DNA from: Amyelois transitella
Lineage: Eukaryota > Arthropoda > Insecta > Lepidoptera > Pyralidae
DNA length: 64,000 bases
Assembly (NCBI RefSeq): GCF_032362555.1
Contig: NC_083533.1
Span: 2,795,001 to 2,859,000, forward strand
Direction: 5' to 3'
This document shows positions 32,501 through 41,319 of this stretch, piece by piece. A model generated the notes under the pieces. It saw only the letters and a list, made by a program, of their open reading frames with translations. It was not told the origin of the DNA and ran no database searches. The position numbers and the translations under genes were made by a program. The number at the start of each line of letters is the position of its first letter. Within the stretch, counting starts at the first letter, position 1.

Positions 32501-35500
32501 GTCTTCAGCTACCTACATACCAAATTTCATGGTAATCGGTTCATTAGTTTTTGCGTGAAAGAGTAACAAACATCCATACATCCATACAAACTGTCGCCTT
32601 TATAATAGTAGTAGGATTAACGTTATAGGTAAAGCAGTTCAAAGTCTACCACTTGAACTAAGATATTGGTTCAGCGATTTTAATTTTTTTTTTTTTTTTA
32701 AATAGTTATTTTTGTCATTTTATTTTCTATTTTCGTATGACAAATTTTGTTAATAATTATTTTATTTCGTATTTTCGTATGATAAATTTTGTTAGTAGTT
32801 AATAGTAAAGAATTTGGTAGTAAATTACACACATTCAATAATTTGTAAATCAAATTAATAAATAGATGAAGAATAATTTTCTCATTAAAAACAATCAAAC
32901 ATTTGATTTTAATTTAATACTACTTGTTTATTAACATACCACAATATAAAATTAAACGAAATAAAGAAAATTTATATAAATAAACACATACAAGCAAAAA
33001 ATTTATGGAACATGTCATAGACATCTTTTTGAAAATTATTATTCATTTTTATTCCTCCTGGCGAAATCCTGGTTGATGTAACCAGGATCTCGAGAACCTC
33101 ATCGAGAGGTGCCAGGAGTGAGTCAGATTTGTACACAAATCGATTCCCGTCTGACGAATTGGATCAAAGCTGCACCAGATAATTGTGTCTATTCCCTTAG
33201 TCACTTTTTACGACTACCACAAAAAAGAGATGGTATGGTTCAATTCTATAGTGACGACATACATAGGAAAGAGATGGTGTCGTTTGATTCAAAAGTGTCT
33301 CATTATTTATACACTTATCAATACTATACAAATAATTGATTTGTTATTTAAACATATTATATTGTCTTAACAAATAGTGATGTGCCAATGTTATCTTACC
33401 GATAATATTGTTGATGCTTTGCTCGAAAGCTATGTAGTCCTTCCACAAGGTCTCTATACCAATGATAGGTGTTATAACTGCCCTTTGATAAACCTGCAAC
33501 AATAGCATGTGGAAATCGAGGAATTATCATTAAGTCATACAGATGAACGTGCCGTGTGGTTCCCGGCACCAATACAAAAAAGAATAGGACCACTCCATCT
33601 CTTTCCCATGGATGTCGTAAAAGGCGACTAAGGGATGGGCTTACAAACTTGAGATTCTTTTCTAGGCGATGGGCTAGCAACCTGTCACTATTTGAATCTC
33701 AATTCTATCATTAAGGTGTGGCGACATCTCTACGCCATTCGCCACAAACATCAAATCAAACAACTACTGTCAATCATCGCGAAGAAATTGACGCGCTCAA
33801 CCAATAGCAGCGAAGAATCTAAATCGCGATTTCAGAGATTTAACGGATTGGAGCGATATATATACAACCTCCGACACAACATCGTCGGAGCCGCGGTTCC
33901 CCAGGCATAACACCTAGCCTGGCGGAAGATCTTCCCTTTGGTGGCGGTCGAGCCGAATCATCGCTCCCGCTACAAAGGCAAATAGCTGAACATGGCCATT
34001 CAGTCTTTTCAAGACTTTTGGCTGTCTACCCCGCAAGGGATATAGACGTGGCGAATATGTATGTATGAACGTGGCGTCTACCCTGTGCGGGGTAAAGACG
34101 CTTAAAAAGGCTTCAAGTAAGCAAGATGAGGTCTTAGGTGGTAACAAGCATAGCACGGTATCTTTTGATTTCACAACATTGGTTGACGTCAAATAATTTA
34201 CTTAAAACTAAGTTCAATACCGCTTCCAAAGCGTCATTGCAGTACAGCGGTAACATACTGCACTGCAGCAGGCTTTCACGAGGACTTCCCCGAAATCTAA
34301 TTATTATTTGACGTCAGCCAATGTTGTGAAACCAAAGAGATATGAAGTATCCCATAATGATGAATAAAATTTTTGCAATTTTAATTTTGCAAACAAAGAA
34401 GAAATGAATGACTGACTCACATACCAATGCAGCCAGAACCATTGGTTGAATTTAAACTTGGCGTGTAGGTTTTTTATGTGGTCTAGGAGTGCACTAAGAG
34501 AGAAACTCACGCAATTCCCGCAAGAACGGATATTTTGGTGATTTTTAGTTCTAATCGGGAGGAGCTGCTGCCGTCCCCCAGTCGATAATAAAGTAACTAC
34601 ATACATACATACATATGCCTTGAAAGGACTGAATGGCCACGTTCACCTATTTGGCTTAATGATAGAATTGAGATTCAAATAGTGACAGGTTGCTAGCCCA
34701 TCGCCTAAAAAAGAATCCCAAGTTTATAAGCCTATCCCTTAGTCGCCTTTTACGACATCCATGGGAAGAGATGGAGTGGTCCTATTCTTTTTTGTATTGG
34801 TGCCGGGAACCACACGGCAAAGTAACTATACTCGTAATAATGACAATACCTTCCTGACAGCGGATATTTTCTGGTTCTCAGCGTAGCTGCCCACAGCGTC
34901 CACACTCTTCAGGAACGTCACGTAGTCGTTCCAAATCGGGTACGCGTGGATGTCCAGACCTATCTTGTCTAGTGCGAAGTCGTACGCCTGCGCCATTTTC
35001 TCTCTGAAAGATAATATTAATTTAAATAAACTTTCTTTTAAATTGAATAAAGTTTGTGTATTGTAAGAAAAACAGTTCACTGTTTAATTTAGTTCTAAAA
35101 ATTCATACAACCCTTAATATAATAAATGTCTTAATATTATAAACGTGAATATATAACAGCTAAACATGGCATGTCGTACTTTCAAGACTGCTGGCTCTGT
35201 CTACCCCGCAAGGGATATAGACATGATTATATGAATGAATGTGAAATGTCTGTAACAATTCCACGACTTAAACCCGGACAGAACGATTTTGATAGTATTT
35301 TGTTTTAATATACCTACAACATATACAAATTAGTTGTCCAAAGTGAAATGTAGGTTATTTCTTGGAAATTTTCAAGAGATCAGGAAAAATAGAAAATAGG
35401 AACTGAAGCTGCTGCAAAACTTTTGTAAATAACATCTTTGATCATAGATAGATAGATAGACTCTTTATTGCACCATAGGAAAAAGACAAACAGAAAAAAA

Positions 35501-38500
35501 ATACAGGTAATGTGGTACAAAGGCGGACTTATGGCTAAAGAAATCTCTTCCAGTCAACCTTAGGGTGGGAGGAAATTAAAATAGAAAGGCGATTGGCGCA
35601 TATTTTATTATTATTTATTTTTATTTATGTACACAAAATTATATACAGGAGCATTTGATACAGTAATTGTAGTACAAAAGTGCTACTTAGGTATTTCAAT
35701 AAAAAATCTCCTCCAGTAGACCCGTGAGAGGAGAAATGAATTTTGGAGCGGTATGGCGTGTGCATAAATATAAAGTACCCGAAACCGCCGAGCTTGCATA
35801 AAGAGAGTTATGAATTTGGATGAAGCGAAGGAAGTTTGCAGATATCGTGGCAAGTGGAAAGAGGTAGTCTCTGCCTACACCTCCGGGAAAGAGGCGTGAT
35901 TTTATGTATGTATGTAATACATACTATGTATGCATAAATATATTAGTTTGCCTAGGCTGGGCAGAAGTCTATATTTATTTTATCTAATGATGTCAATGGT
36001 ATGTAATTTAAACTTACTTGTATGTTGGCAGCATACACTTTGTCTCCTTAACATAGTTGAGGTACAATCGCCACAGTTCGATGTTTAGGATCTTCATCAG
36101 GCACCGCTGAAAGAGCTGAACAGACAAACATACATATATATTAATCGGAGGGGCAGTAAATGAAAGTTCATTAAACGCTGACTTTAATATAGATCATGAC
36201 TCCGTATCGGTGGAATCCAGAAATAAAAGTACTTATATATTTTTGTATTATATATTCTGTGCCAATTTACATGAAGAAACAGAAATTGCCGTGTGGTTCC
36301 CGGCACCAATAGAAAAAAAGAATAGGACAACTCCATCTCTTTCCCATGGATGTCGTAAAACGCGACTAAGGTATAGGCTTATAAACTTGCGATTCTTCTT
36401 TTAGGCGATGGACTAGCAACCTGTCACTATTTGAATTCAACTTCAACTTATTCCTTAAGCCAAAAACTTAAACGTGGCCTATCTGTCTTTTCAAGACTGT
36501 TGGCTCTGATTTGATTATATGTATGTATTTACATGAAATCTGTCTAGAAGCCTTTTAGTAAGATCCAAGCTATGATGAGAATCTAACTAGAGGAGTTAGC
36601 GCGAGTTTTACTCGTCGAAGTTGTTAGTAACGACGAGTAAGTAATCGCGAATTTGTATGGAATTTCATTAGTGCCATCGCGTCACCACTAGATGGCGCTG
36701 ATTGAATCTTTTAAATGACTAAGGACTTCGGGTTCTATTTACGAGTTAGAGGTTCCTCATTTTCTTTATTTAAAAACTATTTTGCAATTATACAAAAATT
36801 TAAATTATTGAAATAAACTTTCATATAACGAAATGAAAACACACTTTAGGTATAGATTCACAGAATTACCTACCTTTTGGCTTTTTCAATTGATTGGTTT
36901 GAATCCAGGCGACATTTTGTTCAAAATTATAATGATTAATAGTCTCCATGATGTTAAAAATTTGTTAAAAAAAATTGTTAAAAATGTTAAAAACATTGGT
37001 AATATACCAATGTTTTGCAAACTTTTCACAGCAGATTTAATTACCAAATTAAAATTTAAATGCACAAAATTTTACTCTTATATCTCTAAGATATCATAGG
37101 GCATTGTGCAGCTATTCACAAAACTTCCTTGTTCCTCTGAGTTAACCGCTCTCTTTCCTCCCAAAGATATAAAAAGAGAGAGAGTATATGTCTTATTCAC
37201 GCTGGCCACTTTTATAAGTTACACTGATATACCTTCGCAAAGTGTGATTTTTGTATGGCGCGAAAATATTTGAGCGGTTCAGCCAATCAGAGCACACCAT
37301 TTGAAACCACGAACTGAACTGTTCGGCTTGTATTATTAACATGAGCGAGACAGCAGGAGAAATTTTGTTTTTGGATTTCACACACTAATCCCATTTCACA
37401 AGTTTCTCACTTGGATCCCTTAAGCATATTTCTAATTTGGATTCCATACAAGCATTACTCATTTGGATCCCTAACACACATTTCTCGCTCGGACCCCATT
37501 TCTCATTCTGAACCCTTAAACAAATCTGTCTCACACTGATTTCATACTATTTGAGAACCCAGTTTTATGCTTAGTAACCTGCATAACGGATTTTATAAAA
37601 ATCACGATTTATCTCGCAATCTTTTGTATAACGAGTATCTGTTAGGTTTTTCTTATGCAAGTATATACTTTTCAGAATTATTTACCTTTAAGATTGCTCA
37701 CACTGTTTCGAACAAAAATTCCGAAGGACAAGTGAAACTGTTTGTAAACATAAAAGGATATTTTCAGGGATTATTACATGTCAAAAGGGAGCTTATTATG
37801 ATCAGGTTGTAACTTTGTATAGCTTCACCAACTAAAATAATTTGTTACTATCAAACAACTAACTTTTTTAACCATATCCATGGATTCACTATAACAAATA
37901 CAAAAACAGACTACTTCTTTGGTTTATCAGTCTTTTTAAACTTATGGTCACTTTAAAAATATGTATTTCATCAACCTTTTCATAATAAAAATCCCCTCCA
38001 TCATGTCTGAACACAGCGCCCTAACCGAAAAAAAAGATAATTTTGTATCTTTCATTTTTATTCACTTATATCTAATACATGCGATTCATAGAATCCAAAT
38101 GCCTTGTCATTGACTAGATTTTTCTTTTTTTACGTTTTATATCACAGATATATTTTTTTAGGTACTAAATTTAGGTTTAGACCATACTAACCTTCTCCAC
38201 TTTCTCAAAGTTCCGCGCTTTCATCTGAAAAAGTGAAATAAGTTTAATTGATTGTTTTTGGAAAGGACACCTTGCAGGTAGGTAATTTATATTTTCCTTG
38301 CAGGTAGGTAATTTATATTTACTATTAATAAATAAATATATACAAGACAATTTACATACATCATTAGCCTAAAAGATAGAGATTTATGTTACAAGATTCT
38401 TACTTAATGATATTTTATTCTATAATAAATACAAACATTCAAGATGCAGGCCAATCAGGAAATGTTCATTACACATCATGCCCTGGCTAGGATTTGAAAC

Positions 38501-39464
38501 TGAGACATACTTCATCACAAACTAAAACATTTCCGCTATACTTCAGAGGCTGCCAGTATACTTTAATAAATTGAAATTAAAGGCAAAAAATACAATATAC
38601 TGTCACTTTAATGATAATTAAATGCAAACTTAGCAAATGAAACTAAATATTGTATGAAAAATTATATATGCAAGTGACATCTTTTTCTATGATTCAAACT
38701 ATACCCACCTCCTGCTCAATATATATCTTCCAAAACCTTCCCGTAGTAGGGAATGCAGTAATAAGACTCTCGTACATTGAGCGCACATCATTGATCGGCC
38801 GAGTTTGGGCTTCCCGAATAAGAAGTGACCACGAGTCCACATCGTAAACATTGGCTTCCACAGCTCGTTGAGCACGACTGAGTCTTTCGTTGCCCCAGTC
38901 CTGAAAATTTTAGAATTCATTTTTTGAGTACTGCGGTCTGGGGGTTATACAAGAATGTATACATATATATAATAATCACATATATTTGTCATATTTTCTT
39001 GAGTGAAAATATAAAACACATGCCTTTTCAACATTTATGAATAGATCTACAGAGCACTATCATTATCTGTCAATAGAAGTGTTTGTTGACAGTAGATTTT
39101 ATCAGTGCAGACTTTTAACAAGATGGTTTTAGATGGTGGAAACTTTTGAGGCCAAATTCGGACCCACTTCATGAATAGCCTTAAGCAACCCCTGTAGCTA
39201 TTTATCAATATAATTTACGAAAAAGACCGGTTAGGTCTGTAGTCTCTTTTGTAAATTACAATCGTAGGTACATGAGAAGTCATATCACAGATATTTCTGA
39301 TTGACTTAAATATTAATGATTTATACAAAGCATCTAACAGTAAGTATACTTACTTTTGGATTTTAAATTTTCAATAAGCAGACAATACATATAATTACGC
39401 AAAAACCATGAAATAGAAAGTGATTACTTACAATTTCAACATTTTCTTCAATGGCAGTAGCCAT
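20518..39464 (-). CDS. su(f): Cleavage stimulation factor subunit 3 (CstF-77, suppressor of forked)
   Basis: Nuclear HAT-repeat scaffold of the CstF complex, which binds the G/U-rich element in pre-mRNA 3' processing. Eighteen exons with consistent phases: 39432-39464, 38709-38900, 38192-38224, 36018-36115, 34850-35003, 33400-33493, 32004-32143, 31463-31654, 30510-30647, 29348-29490, 28399-28556, 26752-26918, 25644-25751, 24502-24590, 23455-23555, 22466-22600, 21527-21633, 20518-20622. They total 728 residues (human CSTF3: 717). Recognisable blocks: [182 protein letters not shown] and the C-terminal [12 protein letters not shown]. The exon 9 donor is the atypical GTCATC. TATG elements fill the introns and touch the donors of exons 15 and 17. 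Confidence 0.96.
20820..20952 (+). mobile_element. 3' fragment of RTE-like LINE
   Basis: AACCGCCGAGCTTGCATGAA to TTTTATGTATGTATGTATG, in the last su(f) intron. A short 5' piece of a TATG element (GTGCCGTGTAGTTTCCGGCA) follows at 20972-21012. Confidence 0.86.
21089..21235 (+). repeat. R3 repeat
   Basis: GACAAGTTATATAAGAGGTTACGGAG region through ATGCAACCGGGACTAAAGCC to AGGAGGAGG. Confidence 0.62.
21271..21526 (+). mobile_element. TATG-tailed SINE-like element forming the su(f) exon 17 donor
   Basis: Full-length copy whose (TATG)n tail ends exactly where exon 17 begins on the plus strand. On the su(f) strand the intron therefore starts GTACATACATACATATCG, entirely element sequence. Confidence 0.88.
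21800..21905 (+). mobile_element. TATG-tailed SINE-like fragment
   Basis: 3' part, TTTGAATCTCAATTCTATCA to GTGACTATATGTATTTATG. A very similar diverged piece lies at 24745. Confidence 0.75.
22003..22140 (+). mobile_element. TATG-tailed SINE-like fragment
   Basis: 3' half ending TATACGTATGCATGTTCG. The following target (GTTGCTAGACACC) is repeated further on after the LINE fragment. Confidence 0.75.
22253..22360 (+). mobile_element. 3' fragment of RTE-like LINE with direct repeats
   Basis: GAATGTGGATGAAGCGAAGG to GCGTGATTTTATATATATG. TGTATGTTCGAGTTG stands on both sides, a target duplication of about 13-15 bp. Confidence 0.86.
22640..23212. repeat. AT-rich minisatellite in su(f) intron 15
   Basis: Irregular tandem units of about 65-115 bp containing AATACAGACACATTACAGTT and AATAAGGCCACCCGCGATT. 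At least eight partial units. Confidence 0.92.
23212..23449 (+). mobile_element. TATG-tailed SINE-like element 5 bp from the exon 15 donor
   Basis: From GTGCCGTGTGCATTTTCCGA to TCTACCCCGCAAGGG. Only GTACGT of the donor separates it from su(f) exon 15. The TATG tail itself is missing. Confidence 0.85.
23725..23880 (+). repeat. LINE 3' UTR-like repeat
   Basis: GGTTGACTGAATGAAATCCC, GATAAGTCCGCCATAGTACA and GTGCAATAAAGAGTTTACAA match the usual 3' end of lepidopteran LINEs; a related copy lies at 26530. Non-coding. Confidence 0.5.
24300..24495. repeat. (TATG/TGTG)n microsatellite
   Basis: About 195 bp of TATG and TGTG units running to 6 bp from the su(f) exon 14 donor. Probably an expanded element tail. 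It generates spurious Tyr/Val/Cys and His/Thr/Tyr reading frames on both strands. Confidence 0.97.
24745..24840 (+). mobile_element. TATG-tailed SINE-like fragment
   Basis: TTTTGAATCTCAATTGTATC to CCCTGTCTACCTCGGAA; the tail has been replaced. Confidence 0.65.
24855..25121 (+). mobile_element. TATG-tailed SINE-like element
   Basis: Full-length, GTGCCCTGTGGTTCCCGGCA to CCATATGTATGTATGTATG, in su(f) intron 13. Confidence 0.88.
25190..25455 (-). repeat. R3 repeat
   Basis: CATTCTCCTCTTTATTCCTT, then GTCACATCCTCACCTTTTTG through ACCGCAATCTTTGCAGGGGA. Confidence 0.65.
25781..26045 (+). mobile_element. TATG-tailed SINE-like element
   Basis: TGCCGTGTGGTTCCCGGCAC to CCATATGTATGTATATATG. Starts about 30 bp upstream (on the su(f) strand) of exon 13's acceptor. 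Confidence 0.88.
26395..26500 (+). mobile_element. 3' fragment of RTE-like LINE
   Basis: AGAAGTATGCAGGGATCGTG through CCTACCCCTCGGGAAAGGGG. Confidence 0.72.
26530..26700 (+). repeat. LINE 3' UTR-like repeat
   Basis: AAAGTTCTCTGTCAGACCCA, TGGTTGACTGGTAGATAATG, TTAAGTCCGCCAATTGTGCT and a TTTAAATAAATAAATA end, characteristic of a lepidopteran LINE 3' terminus. Confidence 0.6.
26966..27190 (+). repeat. R3 repeat
   Basis: TACGGTGAGGGAAAACATCG through CCCTGCAAAGGTTGTGGAGG to ATGCAACCGGGACTAAAGCC. The most complete copy. Confidence 0.7.
27475..28240. mobile_element. Non-autonomous inverted-repeat DNA element with a THAP-like ORF
   Basis: The ends are AGGCTATTACAC and the inverse of GTGTAAAATAGCCT (8 bp perfect, continuing imperfectly), with AT on both sides as a possible 2-bp target duplication. 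A second, inner inverted repeat of about 57 bp pairs 27606-27663 with 28021-28078 (GTATGACGTCACG and its inverse). The middle encodes a short THAP-like peptide. No full transposase. Confidence 0.75.
27705..27881 (+). CDS. Truncated THAP zinc-finger ORF (58 aa)
   Basis: ATG to TAG, 58 codons. Begins [18 protein letters not shown] and continues [20 protein letters not shown] and ARRDPKF. The CLVPGC pair plus the Pro and Trp spacing match the N-terminal half of a THAP (C2CH) finger, the DNA-binding module of P-element-like transposases and of many insect regulators. The distal Cys-x2-His half is cut off by the stop, although a possible out-of-frame remnant follows. Probably captured from or left over from a P-like or other THAP-bearing transposon, and not a functional factor. 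Confidence 0.6.
   Translation: MNYNTYCWCLVPGCKNTSIKTPEKLWIPLPSDIKMRNTWLKLARRDPKFRHHQPINPR
28599..28825 (+). mobile_element. TATG-tailed SINE-like element, tail replaced
   Basis: GTGCCGTGTGGTTCCCAGCA through CTGTTGGCTCTGTCTACTGT, where it joins the next repeat. Confidence 0.85.
28826..29315 (+). repeat. LINE 3' end-like sequence
   Basis: CCCCGCTTAGGCTCCCAAAT, GTTGGGGAGCCGAGACAGAC and a terminal AATAAAGATAAATAAATAAA run. Non-coding; LINE assignment is by overall form only. Confidence 0.45.
29519..29798 (-). mobile_element. Helitron-like repeat HLE-A, full length
   Basis: AAGCTGTGCCCGCGACTTCG to TTATATTAGTATAGATAACT, 280 bp, 30 bp upstream of su(f) exon 10 on the minus strand. Confidence 0.78.
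29850..30113 (-). mobile_element. TATG-tailed SINE-like element
   Basis: Antisense near full-length copy ending TACCACACACGGCAC, but the TATG tail is reduced to TACATATATATCATCACG. Confidence 0.84.
30170..30425 (+). mobile_element. tRNA-derived SINE, best copy
   Basis: Full tRNA-like head (GTGGCGCAGCGGTAGTACGC, GGTTCGAATCCCGG), body and TATATTTATTTATATTTTAT tail. Useful as the reference copy. Confidence 0.88.
30436..30502. repeat. (GA)n microsatellite
   Basis: GAGA run reaching within 10 bp of the su(f) exon 9 donor. It supplies that donor's unusual GTCATCTCACTC context. Confidence 0.93.
30731..30958 (-). mobile_element. TATG-tailed SINE-like element
   Basis: ACATACGGTCACGTCTATAT to TCTAACCACACGGC, with a deletion in the middle. 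Confidence 0.82.
31000..31412 (-). repeat. Three degenerate tandem copies of the su(f) exon 8 3' half
   Basis: Copies of the exon 8 end are centred near 31040-31110, 31180-31245 and 31285-31400. The youngest, offset 170 bp from the true exon, still encodes [20 protein letters not shown] and keeps the GTAAGT donor and intron start. The other two are progressively decayed. Confidence 0.9.
31880..31990 (-). repeat. R3 repeat fragment
   Basis: GATCCATGTGAGTTAGGTTC and CGGAGATCAGACGAGAATCA are recognisable but diverged. Confidence 0.4.
32270..32410 (+). mobile_element. 3' fragment of RTE-like LINE
   Basis: CACCCGAAATCGACGAGCTT to TTTTATGTATGTATGT, in su(f) intron 6. Confidence 0.86.
32411..32618 (-). 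mobile_element. Helitron-like repeat (second subfamily)
   Basis: ACTAGAGGCCGCCCGCGACT, then AAAAAGTAGCCTATGTGTTA, TCGGTTCATTAGTTTTTGCG and TTATAATAGTAGTAGGATT. Directly abuts the LINE tail. Confidence 0.72.
33055..33185 (+). repeat. Diverged R3-like sequence
   Basis: CCAGGATCTCGAGAACCTCA, GAGTGAGTCAGATTTGTACA and CCCGTCTGACGAATTGGATC partly match R3 antisense. Confidence 0.35.
33549..34066 (+). mobile_element. TATG-tailed SINE-like element split by a solo LTR
   Basis: GTGCCGTGTGGTTCCCGGCA to TATCATTAAGG, then the LTR, then AAGGCAAATAGCTGAACATG to GCGAATATGTATGTATG. Confidence 0.88.
33717..33974 (+). mobile_element. Solo LTR of an LTR retrotransposon (fossil)
   Basis: A 258-bp unit, TGTGGCGACATC to CCCGCTACA, flanked by AAGG on both sides. 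Same family as 8761-9014. Its clean 4-bp target duplication and near identity to the other copy suggest moderate age. Confidence 0.75.
34159..34342. mobile_element. MITE-like element with ~40-bp terminal inverted repeats
   Basis: TTTCACAACATTGGTTGACG near the left end and its inverse (CGTCAGCCAATGTTGTGAAA) near the right end. The middle carries CCGCTTCCAAAGCG as at 13860. No coding content; superfamily unknown. Confidence 0.7.
34596..34819 (-). mobile_element. TATG-tailed SINE-like element
   Basis: CATACATACATACATATGCC to GGGAACCACACGGC, with the 3' third deleted. It ends 30 bp before su(f) exon 5 on the plus strand. Confidence 0.87.
35152..35238 (+). mobile_element. TATG-tailed SINE-like fragment
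   Basis: TAACAGCTAAACATGGCATG to ATGATTATATGAATGAATG. Confidence 0.7.
35440..35770. repeat. LINE 3' UTR-like repeats, two adjacent
   Basis: ATAGATAGACTCTTTATTGC with AAATCTCTTCCAGTCAACCT, then TATTTATGTACACAAAATTA with AAATCTCCTCCAGTAGACCC. Two related antisense LINE ends, a third at about 31680-31805. Confidence 0.5.
35770..35918 (+). mobile_element. 3' fragment of RTE-like LINE
   Basis: AAAGTACCCGAAACCGCCGA to TTTTATGTATGTATGTA. Confidence 0.87.
36289..36530 (+). mobile_element. TATG-tailed SINE-like element
   Basis: GCCGTGTGGTTCCCGGCACC to GATTATATGTATGTATTT, the rightmost substantial copy in the window. Confidence 0.84.
36531..38191. other. su(f) intron 3, mostly unique sequence
   Basis: No recognised gene. 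At 37385-37530 there is a degenerate ~36-bp tandem pattern (CACTTGGATCCC, CATTTGGATCCC, CGCTCGGACCCC). The 88-codon frame at 36833 is lysine- and isoleucine-rich with no recognisable domain. Confidence 0.55.
38330..38558 (-). mobile_element. tRNA-derived SINE, decayed
   Basis: CAAGATGCAGGCCAATCAGG and ATCATGCCCTGGCTAGGATT are recognisable, but A and B boxes are damaged. The oldest copy here. Confidence 0.6.
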
Positions 39465-40262
39465 TTCTCGCTCGGTCGGCTCGACTTCAGGCTTGTTGAA
39501 TTATTGACTTTACGAGGATAGGTTATTATAAAATAATACTCTAAAGGTTATAAATTTTAACACTATCTTTAAATAAAAAGATGTTTTACAAACAGTTATT
39601 TATACGCTTGATGGAAATTGTATAAAATTTTATCAATGAAATGAACACAACTCGACAAATCCTCTGCATTTGTTACACTACACTCGAACGACGACGCCGG
39701 TTTTGAACACGTTTCAGAACGTGTTAAGTTAAACCTACTCTTTGGCTTCAATCTGAGTCGCAGAGGAGACGCAAGCAAAACCACAGTAAGATAGTGTTGC
39801 CAGTTGCCGCTCAATACTACTAATAGTCCATTTATTTTGACTTATAAAAAATTGTAGCATAAGTTATTCCAGATTTTTTTTCTCTGTGCCAAATATCATC
39901 AACCTTGGTTAAAGTAAATTGTTATAAACAAAATACAAATAAAAATTACTAGGTATGTGTAATGCATATCCTAATTCTGTATTTTATCGCCAAGCAATTC
40001 TATCCACATTTTAATCCGAAATAATACTAACAATTATTAGTAATTTAAAATAAAAATTTAATAAAAAGTCGTTCTCAATATGAATCTCGTGATTATTTTT
40101 TAGTGCCACCTAATCAGAAACTTCTGTGCTAAAGTCATATATCTTAATATCATCATAACTATACCTATTGCAAACTTTCCAATCGATTTTGATACTGAAT
40201 GAAGTTGATAATTAAAGAAGGCTTCCCTATGGCCCATGCTAAATTATATTAAAATTAGATCA
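39465..40262. other. Region between divergent su(f) and LSm2, su(f) promoter side
   Basis: AT-rich, with no coding block or recognised repeat. The su(f) promoter and 5' UTR must lie near the left end; I see no clear TATA box. Confidence 0.5.
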
Positions 40263-40490
40263 ACGGTTATCGTGTAAACATACATACATACATAAAATCA
40301 CGCCTCTTTCCCGGAGGGGTAGGCAGAGACTACCTCTTTCCACTTGCCACGATCTCTGCATATTTCCTTCGCTTCATCTACATTTATAACTCTCTTCATG
40401 CAAGCTCGGCGGTTTCGAGTACTTTTGACCTGACCCTTTACCAGGACGTCCTTAATTTGATCAAAATACGTTCGTTCGTGTAACCAATTT
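40263..40490 (-). mobile_element. 3' fragment of RTE-like LINE
   Basis: CATACATACATACATAAAAT through GACGTCCTTAATTTGATCAA to ATACGTTCGT. Confidence 0.87.
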
Positions 40491-40779
40491 ATATACAGTA
40501 CAGTACATAAATGTATTTTTCCCCAAGTTGTTTGGTAAACAAGGCAATAATGTTGTATTTTTCATAAAAATAATTAAGGTTAATTTTTTCCATGAAACAA
40601 AGCCGCAACATCTTTGTGTATCATCTACACAGATTTAAAAACATTATTTTTACATAGTAAAACACTAGCAGCTGATGTGTCTAAATCACTGCACTTGTGT
40701 TTAACTATTCTACTTTACGAAGGACTTAAGTAAGTTTTTAGTACGCTTTTATAGATTTTAGTCTAGCTAAGAGACTAGG

Positions 40780-40787
40780 TATCGATA
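40780..40787. promoter_or_regulatory. DRE-like motif TATCGATA before LSm2
   Basis: Perfect palindromic TATCGATA 141 bp upstream of the LSm2 ATG. In Drosophila this DREF site marks housekeeping promoters; function here is inferred. Confidence 0.45.
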
Positions 40788-40822
40788 ATGGACTATTCAG
40801 CGGCAACACTAATAGTCATCAA

Positions 40823-40850
40823 ACTGTCAACTCTGTCAATGTCAATGTCG
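40823..40850. promoter_or_regulatory. TGTCA cluster before LSm2
   Basis: Three TGTCA pentamers in 25 bp plus a further ATGTC. Parallels the cluster upstream of ND-49. Confidence 0.35.
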
Positions 40851-40927
40851 GTCGTAACTCCACCATTTATATTTTTTACTGACCGCGTCTTCTATTTCTG
40901 AGCTTTTTTCACGAACACAGGGTAAAT

Positions 40928-41215
40928 ATGTTATTTTACTCCTTCTTCAAGTCATTAGTTGGAAAAGACGTGGTCGTAGAATTGAAAAACGACCTCAGTA
41001 TATGTGGGACGCTTCATTCAGTCGACCAATACTTGAATATAAAATTGGCGGATATAAGCGTCATAGATTCTGATAAATATCCTCACATGCTGTCCGTGAA
41101 AAACTGTTTTATCCGTGGATCTGTGGTTCGATACGTGCAGCTGCCCGCCGATGAGGTGGATACCCAGCTACTTCAAGATGCGGCAAGAAAAGAAGCGACC
41201 GTGTCAACAAGATGA
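40928..41215 (+). CDS. LSm2: U6 snRNA-associated Sm-like protein LSm2
   Basis: 95 residues, full length for the family. LSm2 is part of the LSm2-8 ring that binds the U6 snRNA 3' end in the nucleus and of the LSm1-7 ring in cytoplasmic mRNA decay. The Sm fold is complete: Sm1 (LVGKDVVVELKNDLSICGTL, LNIKLADI) and Sm2 (VKNCFIRGSVVRYVQLP), with the LSm2-typical tail LLQDAARKEA. The reading frame is intronless and starts at the usual MLFYSFFK. Divergent from su(f), with a LINE fragment in the spacer. It is nearly invariant relative to human LSM2 over residues 1-90, so strongly constrained and probably active. Confidence 0.97.
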   Translation: MLFYSFFKSLVGKDVVVELKNDLSICGTLHSVDQYLNIKLADISVIDSDKYPHMLSVKNCFIRGSVVRYVQLPADEVDTQLLQDAARKEATVSTR

Positions 41216-41300
41216 ACAGAACCTCCAAATATTTCGGTTCTCACTAATGGTGTTTTTTGGACTGAGTGGGTGTAAATAATATTGTAAGAATAAGTTTCGT

Positions 41301-41306
41301 AATAAA
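41301..41306 (+). promoter_or_regulatory. Poly(A) signal AATAAA of LSm2
   Basis: AATAAA 86 nt after the stop codon. Confidence 0.65.
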
Positions 41307-41319
41307 TTTGTGAAGTAAG

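Noticed and set aside
36833-37099. 88-codon plus-strand gene inside su(f) intron 3
   Set aside because: Low-complexity Lys/Ile/Asn composition, no domain, no upstream or downstream gene signals.
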